Below are positions 1 through 13,400 of a DNA stretch of 64,000 nt, in pieces. Position 1 is the stretch's first letter. Every line of letters begins with the position of its first letter. The translations under genes were made by a program, and so were the position numbers. The stretch comes from Mimachlamys varia (Eukaryota > Mollusca > Bivalvia > Pectinida > Pectinidae). The stretch spans positions 31,625,465 through 31,689,464 of the forward strand of contig OX392536.1 in the NCBI GenBank assembly GCA_947623455.1, written 5' to 3'. The notes under the pieces were generated by a model. It saw only the letters and a program-made list of their open reading frames with translations. It ran no database searches and was not told the DNA's origin.

Positions 1-1408
1 TAATCCTAACCTCTTCAAACATTCATTGTGTTTTATTCCGAAATTTGGAGAGGACAAGTGGGATTAATTAGCGAGTACACTGAGTAGTCGCCTGTGGCCC
101 TTAGTTGGGATTGTTAGCACAGCCACGTACCTAGAGACTGGCAAACCTCTTCGCATATAATCAGTGCAGCTATAATTATGAATGTTTATGTACATACTAT
201 ATAACGATGGAGTTTTAAATTCTTAAACGCACGGTCGCGTTGTTTTGGCTCACAAAGAGGCATATGAAGTAATTTATAGACTAATAGAGATTTCACAATT
301 TCCTTTTAACCTTAACTAGTATTTTTTTTCTTAAACTGGTCGCGCATTGGTTTCCATGCATACCTGGTAAACCGTTTGTAAAGACTTTCGACTGCTGAGT
401 TCGTGTGATAGTCCATGTGGCTATTTTGGAAATTCCAAGCCGTTAACATACACTGTCAGTGAGATCTGTTAGTTTCATTATACAATCTTACTGTTTTCTT
501 TCATGTATCAACGCGTAGATCTTCCAGATGATAAAGCCCCCGTTTTTGCGTGAGTGTCTTTCCTGTCGAACAGATAACTGTTGCCGTGGAAGTATGTACA
601 GCACGTATGTAAATAACTCTATGGTTAAATATGTTCCAAAGTTTCATGAAGATAGTATAGCTTTCATCCATCGCCTCCATCTTTCCAATCTGATGCTGAA
701 ATTGGGCTGACTGGATTACCTTGCTTCGGGACTTGTTGCTGCGTTATCTGGGCATTTGATTGATTTTTCGTGTTTTAAAGAAGACCCTGTTATCGGAAAG
801 GCATCTATGTGTGATTGATTCCAGTCCTTAGATTTGTGACGAAGAAAATCCAGATAATATTTTTACCATCGATTTTTACATACGACAATCTGTGCCGGAC
901 CAAGTATTGAGGCTAGTGTCGAACAAGTGTGCTTAGTGAGGCAACAGAGCCGGTCTGTGGCGGCGCGGATGTACAGCAGCACACTGCTGTCGTATCGATG
1001 AATCGCAAATTGTCACAGACCTGATGATGATATTATTACGAACCAGCATAGGGACATAAATTATTCAACATGTATAATTGGTTCTTTGCACTCGTGATTT
1101 CCGTTTCTAATTAGGTTGCATTTGTTGTTATAATTGGCTGGTGATTTCAATGTAGTTAAAAGGAACTGTAATAACAAATCAACGTGCACTAGGTTTGTTG
1201 TGACAACAAAATGTAATATTTTTGGACAGTTAGTATGTACAAAACCTCACATCCGGTTTGAAAGAAACAGACACGGAAGTTATAAACGAAAATTTAAAAT
1301 TCCATGATCAAACATTGGACCACTGCAGCGTTATGGTTACCACGGCAGTGCTGTTCTGGATGTAATCTCGCCTCGCGTTTCTCAGTTTGAGCGTGTTGCT
1401 GAGACAAA
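1..1408. other. Upstream flank / possible 5' UTR of KChIP gene
   Basis: No supported coding exon lies here. The region precedes the KChIP start codon and may hold its promoter or 5' UTR exons. A pyrimidine-rich stretch ending in TTTCTCAG just before 1386 could be a splice acceptor for a leader exon containing the ATG. No TATA box is evident. The short open frame at 528-710 has no recognisable features. Confidence 0.4.
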
Positions 1409-1442
1409 ATGGGAGCTATCTATGACAAGGTTCTCGATATAG
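1409..1442 (+). CDS. KCNIP: KChIP coding exon 1 (N-terminal 11 residues)
   Basis: Encodes [11 protein letters not shown] and the first base of an Asp codon, followed by the donor G|GTAACA. Phase 1 fits exon 2 exactly, giving ...[13 protein letters not shown]. The ATG has a good context (ACAAAATGG). Gly2 is compatible with N-myristoylation, but Asp at position 6 is unusual for the NMT consensus, so acylation is uncertain. The open frame running on to 1732 is intron read-through. Alternative first exons elsewhere cannot be excluded. Confidence 0.72.
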
Positions 1443-4400
1443 GTAACACGCAGTGTTGTGGTCATTGTTTGTGTGCAATACAGTGTGGTTGTATCTGTCT
1501 GTATGCGTTTGTGTTGTACTTTTCCTGCTTCCCTATTATCCTAACGCAAACCCCCACGTATATTAACTGTGGCGTTGCCCATACATTCACTGTTGTGATG
1601 TACACACATACTCGTATCGATTACTGCAAAGTGATATTATGCTTTGAGGTTCTAACCACCCGTAAAATCAATCATGTGTTGTTATCTGTATTTACTAATA
1701 CTTGTGATAATTACAGCACCGTAATTCATTAGAGGCTGTAATACTAGAAAACCTTTGTTGTCACAGATTTTCGTGTCGTCTGGTCGTCGCAAGTTGTTGT
1801 TTATTCACCGAGGAGCCTGTGTCAATTATTATAAACAAACCAAGGCGTATCGTCAAAAATCGATAAGATGTCGATGAAACTGAAATAAGACAGTAACCGC
1901 GTCGGGAAGCAAAATTGTCTTTTTTTCTTTACGTTGTCAGGGAGATATGGCCCATTGATAAACGCTTCATAGCTTAAACAATATATAATGGACAATAATT
2001 TTAGGTTTATTTCCACACTAATTATAGGGAAACTTTCTATATTTCACGAGGTTGATATATATCATCTCTTTCTACGATAAATGCTTTCCGTAAACACATT
2101 ATGCTGTTCAAACATTGATCAATTGAAACTTTCGATTCGTGAATTAGGGTAAAGCATAAAACTTAAGGCTACAAATATATATTCTTTCATTTTTGTTATT
2201 CCCATCAAAAGATGATCTTGCGGAAATGGAATCTTCCCTGGAAGTTATGCATCATTGTTGCCAAACCATTTAGTAATATACCATTGAGATGTACTACTGA
2301 ACATTAAAAATAATAATCGAACACTTTTATGTTCGCTTGGTTAACATCAATCAATCATTATCAATGAAAACTAATTTTCATATACTTTGCAATTCATTAG
2401 AATACGCTAAACGACATAAAATACATTCATAGCTGAACAAACGTGATCCCTTTTTAGGCATTTTATACAAAGTATTTATTCTGCTTATACTTTTACCGAC
2501 ATCAAAAATGTCATGTTTATGAACTACTGTCGTGTTATTGAACAAACCTGAAGACATTCACTAGTAATTAAGACACGTTTTTAAAAACGGAGTTTTAAAT
2601 GACCTAAAAAAATCCCTATATTTTCAGATAAAGTTCTAGATTACGCATACATGTTTTGAGATTTCAATATTCAAAATAAAAACACGTATAAGATGAACCC
2701 ATTCAATAAATTATCCGGCTATTTATTTGTTTTCGGACAAATCGTTTAAGTTTGTTTTGGATAGACACATAAACAACCAAATTAAAGGGAGATAATAGAA
2801 TGTAACACATGACTTTTCTAACGCTCTTTACACCTCAGAATAAATATAAGGATCGTAAATGCAAACGCAACGAACTTAATGCAACATAAAAATGTTTATA
2901 GACACTGGTGACAATGGTACTTGGGAGTATAACAAGTCATAGAGTACTCATTGACACATCTTACTACGTTATACATTTGTATATGTGTAGCAGCAGGTAC
3001 AATTTATTCTTTATAACTTTTTGGAACAGAAAGGTATTGTGGGTATCCTTTCATCTGACTCCCAATGCTAATTAAATATTTATATCCAATTAGTACGCCA
3101 AAGAACACCTTTGGTCATGTAAGATTCATTAGTGTGATAATTAAAAGATAACCTTACCATGGATATTTTAAATGTGTGTCGTGTAAAAGTAGTTTTCATG
3201 TCCTGCTTTGAAGCTGCTTCAGTAAAACTACTTATATATGCTAGCAAATCGAATAGTAGAGTATCCTTAATAGTTTGTGTTAACGTATTGTACAGTACAT
3301 CGTTATATATCAAAGACTTATAATTAGTGGTACAGCGTCTTCTGTGACGTCAGTAAAAGTCCTTACCGCCGTTGACAGAATGAGATTATATACTAAAAAA
3401 ATATTACCTTTCATGCTGGATGGAAAATGGTAGCCTGCGTTAATGATAAGTTTACGAAAGGTTACCGTTCATGTGAATACCAGTATCCATTGTGTTTTGT
3501 TTATTCGAAAAACATCGAAATCAGAGAATATTTATGAATATCAATCTTTCTCAAACGTTTAACTAAAGCCGTCATGTTATAACGAGAGTCATTGATGAAC
3601 ACGAACTAACGACTTTATATAGAATGATCAGTCGTTGCCTCTGGGAATAATTTTGTCAGCAATTCATGCCATTCTCTACAACGCTGTTCAGTTATATGGT
3701 CCATAAGCTATGACTGCCTTGTAACCTCAATCTAAATTGATTCGCGAGACCTAATGCATGCTATTCTAACGTGACCTGTGTATTAATGCGTAGTTTCCAA
3801 CACACCCACTTATTTATAGAAACGCCAAAGTGCGATCAATGCTCATTTTCCTAGCTAATGCTGAAATTATTGGTGTCGTTTTTGAAGTTAAAATGCTAAT
3901 CAGGATCTTATTCATCGCCAATACTCCTAAATATCACGAGAGTAGCCGTACAAATGTTCTACTGGCAGATTGACGTCAAATAGCTCTTCCATGTCAACGA
4001 AAATATTTGACAGATCAATCTTTTGCTTGTACTCTTAACCTGTTGATACACCCCCCGTTAAATATAAATCCATATACAATGTTCTGTGTATGTTACGATT
4101 AAAAATATGCATTGCTATGGATGTATCGAATTGTGTGCACTTTAAAATAGTCTGTTATATCTCTTCTGCCAGGAAAATAATGCTGTGTATGTACGGGAAA
4201 AATTGGAATATTTTATGGTCGTCTGAATGACCACAGGTCAAAATCTGATAGCTCTTACTGTGTCATGATTTGACATTTCTGTGTCGTGTTGTTCTATCCA
4301 TTGACCGCATCGCTGTCTTGAACTGAACACAGGACATAATTACGACCCCAAAATACATTGAAAGAAATTTTCATATCTTTTCATGCGCAGGGACCTCGAT

Positions 4401-7400
4401 GGTCGAGTGGTTATGGTGTTCCGACATTATACAACTAGCCTCCTACTTCTGGGTTGCAAGTTCGAATCCTACGTAGGACAGGTGCCAGGTACTGACCGTA
4501 GGTCGCTGGTTTTTCATCGGATACTCCGGCTTTCCTACACCTCCAAAACCTGGTTCGTCCTTAAATGACCCTGGCTGTTCATAGGACGTTAAACAAAATA
4601 AACCATAAACCAAATCTGTCCATGCGATGTATAGTTTCTTACATTTGTGTTTGCACTTTATTATCGGTAGAAGACTGTTTTCCTTGTTGTTTGGAGGAGC
4701 TTTTAAATATTCTTATATCTTCATCTGTCAGATAACTTTTCTGAGAAGTTAACAATCATGGCTTCAATAGGAGATAGATAATCTGAGCTTCAATAGAAGA
4801 GAAACAATATAAGCGTCAATTGGAGATAAACAAGCTGAGCTTGAATTGAAGATAAACAATCTGAGCTTCAAAAGGAGATTAACAAGCTGAGCTTCAATAT
4901 GAGTTAGCTTATCTGAGCTTCAATAGGAATAAACAATCTGAGCTTCAATAGGTGATCAACAATATTAGCTTCCATTTGAGATAAACTATCTGAGCTTCAA
5001 TAGAAGATAAAATATCTGAGTTTGAATAGGTAATAACAATCTGCGCTTCAATAGGAGATCAACAATATGGGCCTCAATAGGAGATAAACAATCTGAGCTT
5101 CAATGAAACACACAACTATCTCTGTTGCATGCAATACGTACAGATATTTCAACATGAACTACAATATTGTATATGCTTTACCAGTGAAAATTAATACAAA
5201 AAGAACGATTTATTTGGTCTGCACTGGCAATATACAGACAATGCACATTGAATCTGACAATGACGGATTTCAAATTGTCATGTCAAATAAGCGATACACT
5301 ACACAGGTGTAGTGATGATTGAGCAGCGTTAATTGAAATGGCGCCGTTGTTTTGATGTATGTTTGCTTTGCCTACGGCGATACAGTTGGTTATACAGCTA
5401 CACAATTCAATGCTGAGCTCTCAAACAGCTCTCAGCAATGAGTGTGAACAGATATTACTCAACTGATATTGATGTGAACATGTACTATTTATTTGTTATT
5501 TTGAGTTTCCGGATGCTGGCGCAGCATTCTTAACAATTGTCTCCGTCGCATTCATCAGCATATCAAGTTCATCTTCTATATACACCATGCGATACGGCTT
5601 TGACACTGTATTAGCTTTGATATATGTCATAGCAAATATAACTATCGACATATCGACACTTTAAAAAGCGACAGCATCAAAAAGCCAAAACCAATTCGCC
5701 TGTATGGCTCTTAAAAATAAGTGAAATATACCTGGTGACCCAGGGTGAACATACTAAAGCAGATAAAGGACCGCTTGCAAATGTCAATATAATGGTATAA
5801 CACCGTTCTTCGAAAACACAATTAAGCTGTATATCCCTGTGGGAGTGTTATATTGTTACGAATGTCTATGCCATTAAGATTGACCTTTACTAAGTAGTCA
5901 CACAAGTATGTTGCTGTCTCAATTGATGATCCGCTTGTGCGATGTCAACAAATGGTGATTTTTATATCGTCCTATTATGATTGTTGGTCTTATATTTACA
6001 AAGAAGGAATCGTTAATGAGGCGAGAGAATTTTTCCGTATTGTTTAGTTTTAAGGGCTATGTTGATAATCTTACATTTGGTCATATATTATTTAAGCTAT
6101 AGTTTTGTTCTGTGTAAGCTATCTCATTCCCTGCAATTCATTTACAGCAATACACATCATATTCTGACCCAAACTATCCAATCAAGTATGATGACATTAA
6201 AACACAGATACCTATCGCTTGAAGTTATAACCCTAGCCGAGAGCTTATCTGGGTATGTCATCATATGTTCCGCATAGAGATAAAATGTGTTCGTAGTAAG
6301 TAATTTACTGTCTATAACATCTGCTTCACATCATTGAACCGTAACGTTAAAACACTATTGGGGTGTTCGCCCATTAACCTACATATCATGTTGGGGGTTC
6401 TAACAGGCAAGACAGATTGGCTCCTTCGATATATGCCGGAAGTGTAGTTGATGTATTTCCAATGTATACCATTTCCTCCCCCGTATACAAAACAGTCTGT
6501 TTACAAACGTCGAGTTGATCTTTTCCATTAAAAAAAGCAACGAAAACTGCAATGAGTAACAGGGCTGTATCGGAGCCGTTGTCAATTACAATTTATAAGC
6601 GAAGAGTATTATGCGAATGCAATTGGGTTTAATGAACACTTAATTCAAATTCCTACGCTGTTTATTAGTTTGACTAGCTATGCTATTCCATTAATTGTGC
6701 TCACAATTCGCAGTTTTCATTGGTCCCGCATAAAAATGTACTACATTAAAAAACGCAGCAAATAAGTACCTTGCATAAAAAGAACGCCACATCGCCCATA
6801 AACATACTGATATGTCCTAGTTATATATACTGAATATATTGACTCTATTGGCTTTACAATCAATACTATCATTTTACTTTAAAAAAGCTATATATACAAT
6901 GGGTCTTTCCTTCGGGAATAACAAACATAAAATAAGAAATATATTTTAACAAGGATATAGCGAGGAATGATTCTTATGGCCAGCTTTTGCAACAACCGGG
7001 GTCTCTATGTTTTCTATGATTTACCTCCAGGTTTTGAAGTTGTTTCCATAGGCGACCTTTCTTATTTTTCCGTATATAGTCTTGAATGTTCCAATGTTGA
7101 TACATTACTGAAACATGTTTATGTTTTTATTCAATACTCTGAGATTTTACCAAGACATCAGATTGTTGTCGTTTTATATAAGACTTTTGCGACAATGATT
7201 GATAAAAATCCTATCGTTAAGGTATTCCTGGAAAGAGCATAGTTTCATTAACAAGCATATAGTTGACATCACCTTGTGTGTGTTGTTTTCGTAAGCAGGA
7301 CTTGCCTTACATTTGGGTAGGTAACTGTGTCATTTCCATAGTGATGACATAAAATTGCTAGGACTGACGTCAGTGTGCGGGAATCTGTAGGCCAGGAAAG

Positions 7401-10400
7401 CCGTTTCCATTGGATACTTATGACGTCATGGTGAAAATGACGTGAAAATCTGCACAAATTGGCGACAGCTTTTGGTTACGATAAGAAGGGGATATTATTT
7501 GACTTCAATCTTCAGGATAAGTGCATTGTTTTCCTAGTGATATTGATTATGACTTTTCTTCTAACATCAAAGTAGTAAATGATTTTATACTGTATCAAAC
7601 GAACATAAATAATGTAGTTGACCAAATGCAAAATCCAGTACCGTAACTGATATAATTCATAGAAACGTAATAATTTGATTGACCTTATTTACCAAATTTC
7701 AATGCATGTATTATGAAAGACTACATTCCTAAAAATTATAAATCCGGACAGTTCTTAACCAAATGAAATGAATCACAGAAAAAAAGACTAAGTGTAAACC
7801 AAATATTAAGCTGATATGCATTTCTTAAGGGAATATGTTCAGCGAAAAGCATTTATTGGTGGTGAATTCGCGTTAAAACCCTGCTTTAAGAAGGTGTGCA
7901 ACACAATGCATGCGACACGTATATTTAACGGCTGACGTCATACTTGGTGTTTCTTGAGAGCATGTGTTACTGGATTATTTCTTCAGAGTTCAGAGCTATT
8001 TGATCTGTTGTGCTCTTTTGAAAGATGCAATATATGTTGCCAGACCCGGTGTTGCTTCCTATCTTCCATACTCATGAATATTGACAACCTCTATGTTATA
8101 TGCATGTGCACTTTGAAAGCGAGTCTTATCAGATGGTACAGTTAGTACAATCTAGTCGACGTGCAATCGTAACTTCCGCTTCATTTCCTGTTTGCAAACA
8201 TCAACACACAACTATATGTATGCTATTAAGTTTCCTATGGACTCTACTGATAGTTCAACTCATTCGTAGCTACGTTCGGAATGTGTTGACATTTACTTTT
8301 GTACGCCAGGAGCTCTGGCATACCGATAGAACCACGCGGAACAGCCAGAGGAGATCATTACAGGTCCCATGTGGTCCATAGCAATAGAAAACAGAAGTTA
8401 AAGGCTCGAGCTATCTCCCAAACTAATACAGCCCACTGTTCGGTTGATGTAGGATACAAATTATGCGTTGGCGTTGAATTACAGCATTCAATCATACTTA
8501 ACAGAAAGCATCGTGTTACTTAGCTCAGAACTCGAAGCATTCCATGTAGAATTCATTTTATTTAATTGCAGTTTTTCGGTTGTCATAAATACCTCACATT
8601 AGCTACGGTAAACAAAATGTAATACGACTTTCTGAATACCGACATATTACAATTGTCTGCAAAAGTTTCAATAACAGATGCATTTCGAGCTAGGAATCAC
8701 CGGAGTCGGTTTGGTAATTAGTCTCTAGTTCCGGACAGTTAATGTCTGGTTTAGAAAACACATGACTAATCAAAACTCGCTTTTTGGTTGCTGTTGTAAT
8801 TATGCCACGGAATCATTATTTCAATAAAAAAATAATTATTGCGACTCGAGTTTCACTCGTGATTAGATAAGTAAGAATGAGTTAACAATACATAGTGACT
8901 TTTTGAAACTTCATGATAAAGTCGGACATTGCTGCAGCTTTTCTAAAATAGCTTTATGTAATGCATTGTCATTTGCTTGTTTCTGTGTGTATTCCTTTGC
9001 TGGGTCGGAATGAAAAGAAGCATGTCTTAGATATACTCGCATTAACGTCTTATTTATTTGCCTCATTACAATAGCCATTCTCGAATGATAAACTTTGACT
9101 TTTCATACATTTTGTTTCCAATAATGAGACTATACAAAGGATAAACATCGAATTAAGAAAATTGAAACACACTCCAAAATTGCCATACTTAAATAAAAGA
9201 AGAGGTTTTACTGTAATCTTATTAGAAAGATCGGCGTTCCTAAGCAAACAAAAAGAAAAGTGTGCTGAAATATAAAGGTGGTTTCACTTTTAGTCCCTGC
9301 ATCAAACACAACCAGGAGGTTCGTCTGTTCCCTTACTATGTAGAAATTATTTTGACTATGAGGGAAATTCATAATGAAAATTAGATAAACAAAAGAACAT
9401 TGTTAAAGTTAGTCACAAAAATACAGAGTTATAGGTTTTCTATACAGCATTGTTTCCACATAACTCTTTTCTTAAGTAAATCAGCTTTCGTTAAAATACA
9501 AACATAAACATATGACCCCAACACTATCGGCTTGACTTTGACCTTGGCAAGTGGTATTAAATGATTAAGAACAATGTTAAATGTGTGTACGACTAAGCGT
9601 GCTGTGTGATATATATACTAAGTATAATGTATCTCAATATAAGGATAATTTCACCAAAAGTGTACTTCTTATTGATTATGATGTGTAAGATAAACTTGTA
9701 TAAAAATTATTGTTTATGGTTGACAACATGACAATGATATTTACCACTCTGCCGTTTCCTTTACAGACCATGAGTTTGACGATCTTGAGATGCAGGTTGT
9801 GCGTTATAAACCGGAGGGGTTGGATACGCTCTGCCGGAATACCAAGTTCTCTCGGAAAGAACTGCAGATAATGTACAGGGGATTTAAACAGGTAAGCATC
9901 TGCTCTCATTTAATGATTATGCCAATCATTACTGCAAACATATATGTTTTTGCGGTAACCTTATTTCGATTATTTTCGCGGTAACCTTCTGCTAAATTAT
10001 TATCGCGCTATCAACAGGTTATATATTATATAATAGTGCTTTAGCAAGTATTGTGAGAGTGTCAATTCATCATTTCTCTTATCTGTTATGTTCGTCTCTG
10101 CAAACATATGTACGTTTACATTATTCGCATATAGGCCTTTCCCAAAAGTGTGTCATTCCCCTTGATAGGCCACAATGGTGGATAAAAGCTGGCCTTCTAG
10201 TGACAATCGGATGACGTAATTCCTATTGTAACATCATAATTACATGGCGCCAATTTGTTTCAAAAACATCTCCCAATGTAGCCATGATATTGGAAGCAAG
10301 GGAGATAACAACAACAGATAGGCCTATAAGTTCAGGAGTTATGAAGATTACTTTGTTCTTTCATTCTGACCTAATGAAAAATATATTTAGTTTACCATTG

Positions 10401-13400
10401 CGAATAGAATAAGACACAATGCCATATATGGTAACTTGTCATGTAAGGTCTACAAGTCATTGCAAGTGGAGATGGGGACAATTGCATATAATTTTGTTAT
10501 CACCTAGCAGCAAATTGTCATCGTTTTACTCGTTTTTGGTGGAATTTTTATGTTCATTTATAAAATTGTTGCAGATAATATACCAGTTGCCAAAAATATC
10601 AAAAACAATTCATATGACACAAAAAAACAAAAAAATCAAATTAGCATTGTTGCAATGTGCATTATACCATTAGGGTGACTATATTAGAATACACATTTTG
10701 AACAGAATTGATATATTATGGTTATATATTACCAGGGTTTGTTTTTATAATTGAATCTTAGCAGACAACTTCAGGGTTTTCATATAAAAACTACACAAAC
10801 ATTTCACATATGCACCATGTTTTTAGTACTAGTATCCATTTGGTATATTTTCTCATTAACTGAACAATAAGCTGTGACATTGGTAACTATAGGTTGATTC
10901 GCATCGATAAAAACAATAATAATTCGAGGTTCTTATATACCGCTTTATCACAACCAAGTTCTGAGCGGCTCACGAAATATTATCCGTGGTTATAGGACTT
11001 TTGTAACCAGCCAATACCGTTCTCAACTCCCTGGGTAGCATACAGCCGGTGTTGCCTTTTCGGCGCTCATTTCTAGCATTACCCAATCACGTACTCATAC
11101 CTACCCGCAACCCTTCGGTCACGAGCCCGGCGTCCTAACACTAGACCACATTATCTCCAATTGAGCATTCTGAGTGTACCATTCGTGTACTTTGCCGTCT
11201 AAACATAAATCTAAACTTATGTTGTGGTTTCCTAGCTTCTGTAATATTCTGTAGGTAAAACAAAGAACACATCACAATAAAAGAATGTGGAATCCAATTA
11301 CTCATGCGGTAGACTCTTTGACATTTCATGGTAGCCCGAGTTCAAATAGTTAAATCATTTCCTTGGTTTTGGTTCTTGTCCCTGAAGAGTAGTGAACGGC
11401 AGCAACTTACTAAAGCGCACGCAATAAGTATCTAGATTACCCAACACGTTAGTTTACCTTTATTTCATGCGACAGCATGTTCTAACTTCGGAAATAATGG
11501 CTCCATAATGGCCTGTTACAAAGGTTATGTACAATGGGATGTAGCTGGGGTGCAGAGTATGCAGTATAATGCATGTAGCTTGCAGTGCCAACGGTTCTGC
11601 AACTGAAGCCAGAGTTTTATATCAAATTGCATTACATCAACGTTTGTGCTTTAATGAGAACTTTATACAGGAAACAAGTTTTGAAAACTACCGACATCTA
11701 TACTATGGCATTTCCGTGTACCATTTATATACGTTAGAGACAGACCGCTAGGAAACAATCTCTCCTTTTAAATGGTGACGCATCACAAGGCGCTGGCATT
11801 GTTTTCGTGCATTAGCCATCACTGTGATCCAGGCTCTATGTAATATCTTATGTATGTAAATATGGCGACAGGCAGCGGTACAATCACAAGTGATTTTCTT
11901 TCTTCATATTTTGAGAAGGTTTGGATAATGACGTTTGATACAACTGTCATGAACAAATTAACATGCAGTTATTTAACGGATGATACATTGATAATTTAAT
12001 TGTTTACGTTATTTGTTTTATATAATTAAAAAGTTATAGATTATAGAACAATTCAACATATGAATAACCATTTACATGTACTTCGTCTAAGATTAGGGTT
12101 GAAGGGCGTGTCGCCGAATATAAGTGTTATTTTGTGAAGTTTAATTTGTTGTTTTCAATAATAGATTACTCGGCCAACGATCATAGACAATACAATCATG
12201 GGGAACATGTCATTCAAAAGCTTTAACTGTTCAGACAGAATCATGATCAATAGAATGTTTTTCTCTCATCTCAGTGATATTTTCATCTGGATAATGTATC
12301 AAACTAATTTATTATCGCACAGTGCTGCTATCAAGCGATACTGATCAAGAACACTCCCTAGTTTCAACACAATAAGCGCTTTGAGGTATTATCAAAACAG
12401 TCCATCTGCTAATTGTAGTACACTGAACAGCAAAGTTTACCTATGCTATTTCAATGCTTGAAAATCACATGTTATGCTAGTATTTTGTTACAGGGGCCGC
12501 TTTCGCACTCGGCAACACATTTTATATATAAGAGAAATCCTAAATGAACCATTTTAAAACTGTCAATTATCTTCTAAATGGTAACATCTTCCATAGATAA
12601 ATTAAAGATAGGGTTACATAAAACCTTTAATTAAATTAATCTAGAACACATATTCTTGAGGTCGAAATAAAACCATGCAGACATGCTGCTCATTTGTGGT
12701 TCAAATGAAAATTCATAGTTTTTTTTAATATATTACGCTTCTTGCATACAATGTATATATTTGTGTAGATTTTCAAAACGTAAGATATCGTGTATTGCCT
12801 TGTTCCGATTTGGTTCTATTTCGCAGAGAGGTCCACACATTTTGCAAAGAAACCTTATATAGCAGCTTAATGAACATCGCTTTTAGCTCACGAAGAAAGT
12901 AGTCGGCGCGCCTCGCACTACTTGTCGGAGAGTTCGTCTTTATTTAAGCCATGTGAATGCGATCAATCCTGGATTGGAGAAGATGCGTACAAGTGTATGT
13001 GTCGGGGCTCGTTCCGGTGTACTACGCATGTCTACTGGTGATGTGTTAGAACCCCATTATCCTTCATCCGTCGATATCTTTCGCCAATATTGCGAACCAG
13101 GTCCATGGTATAGATTTATATATCTATAAACAGGGTCACAAATCGATAGCGGAGATCCGCGTGGAGGAAAATCTAATTCCGCCATTAATCAGTGTATACG
13201 GCCATTCGTTACCGTTGAAGTACTGGTGGAGTGTCCGTAATACCATCAGCACTTGTCCGACATCGGCCCCTGGAGGGACAATCCTCCATCATCACATATT
13301 CTAAATCTATGAAATGACAACAACTGAGACAGTTGCTATTAACGTGATCGTCTTCACTCATTCGCCATGTTTTTGCTGGTATCAGCGGGTCTATTTCGCA

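Larger units (their letters stand above)
1443..9766 (+). other. KChIP intron 1
   Basis: An 8.3-kb intron starting GTAACA and ending in a pyrimidine tract plus ACAG. It holds a tRNA-derived SINE (about 4390-4612), a 26-bp minisatellite (4749-5104) and five TGACGTCA octamers (3345, 3971, 7365, 7421, 7933). No further coding exon was recognised. The short open frames inside have no family features. Confidence 0.7.

Noticed and set aside
4390..4480. A functional tRNA gene
   Set aside because: A and B boxes are present, but the anticodon and acceptor stems do not close and a SINE body follows.
8100..8523. Overlapping frames of 93 and 74 codons
   Set aside because: No motif, signal peptide or suitable splice phases to join the KChIP exons; taken as chance.
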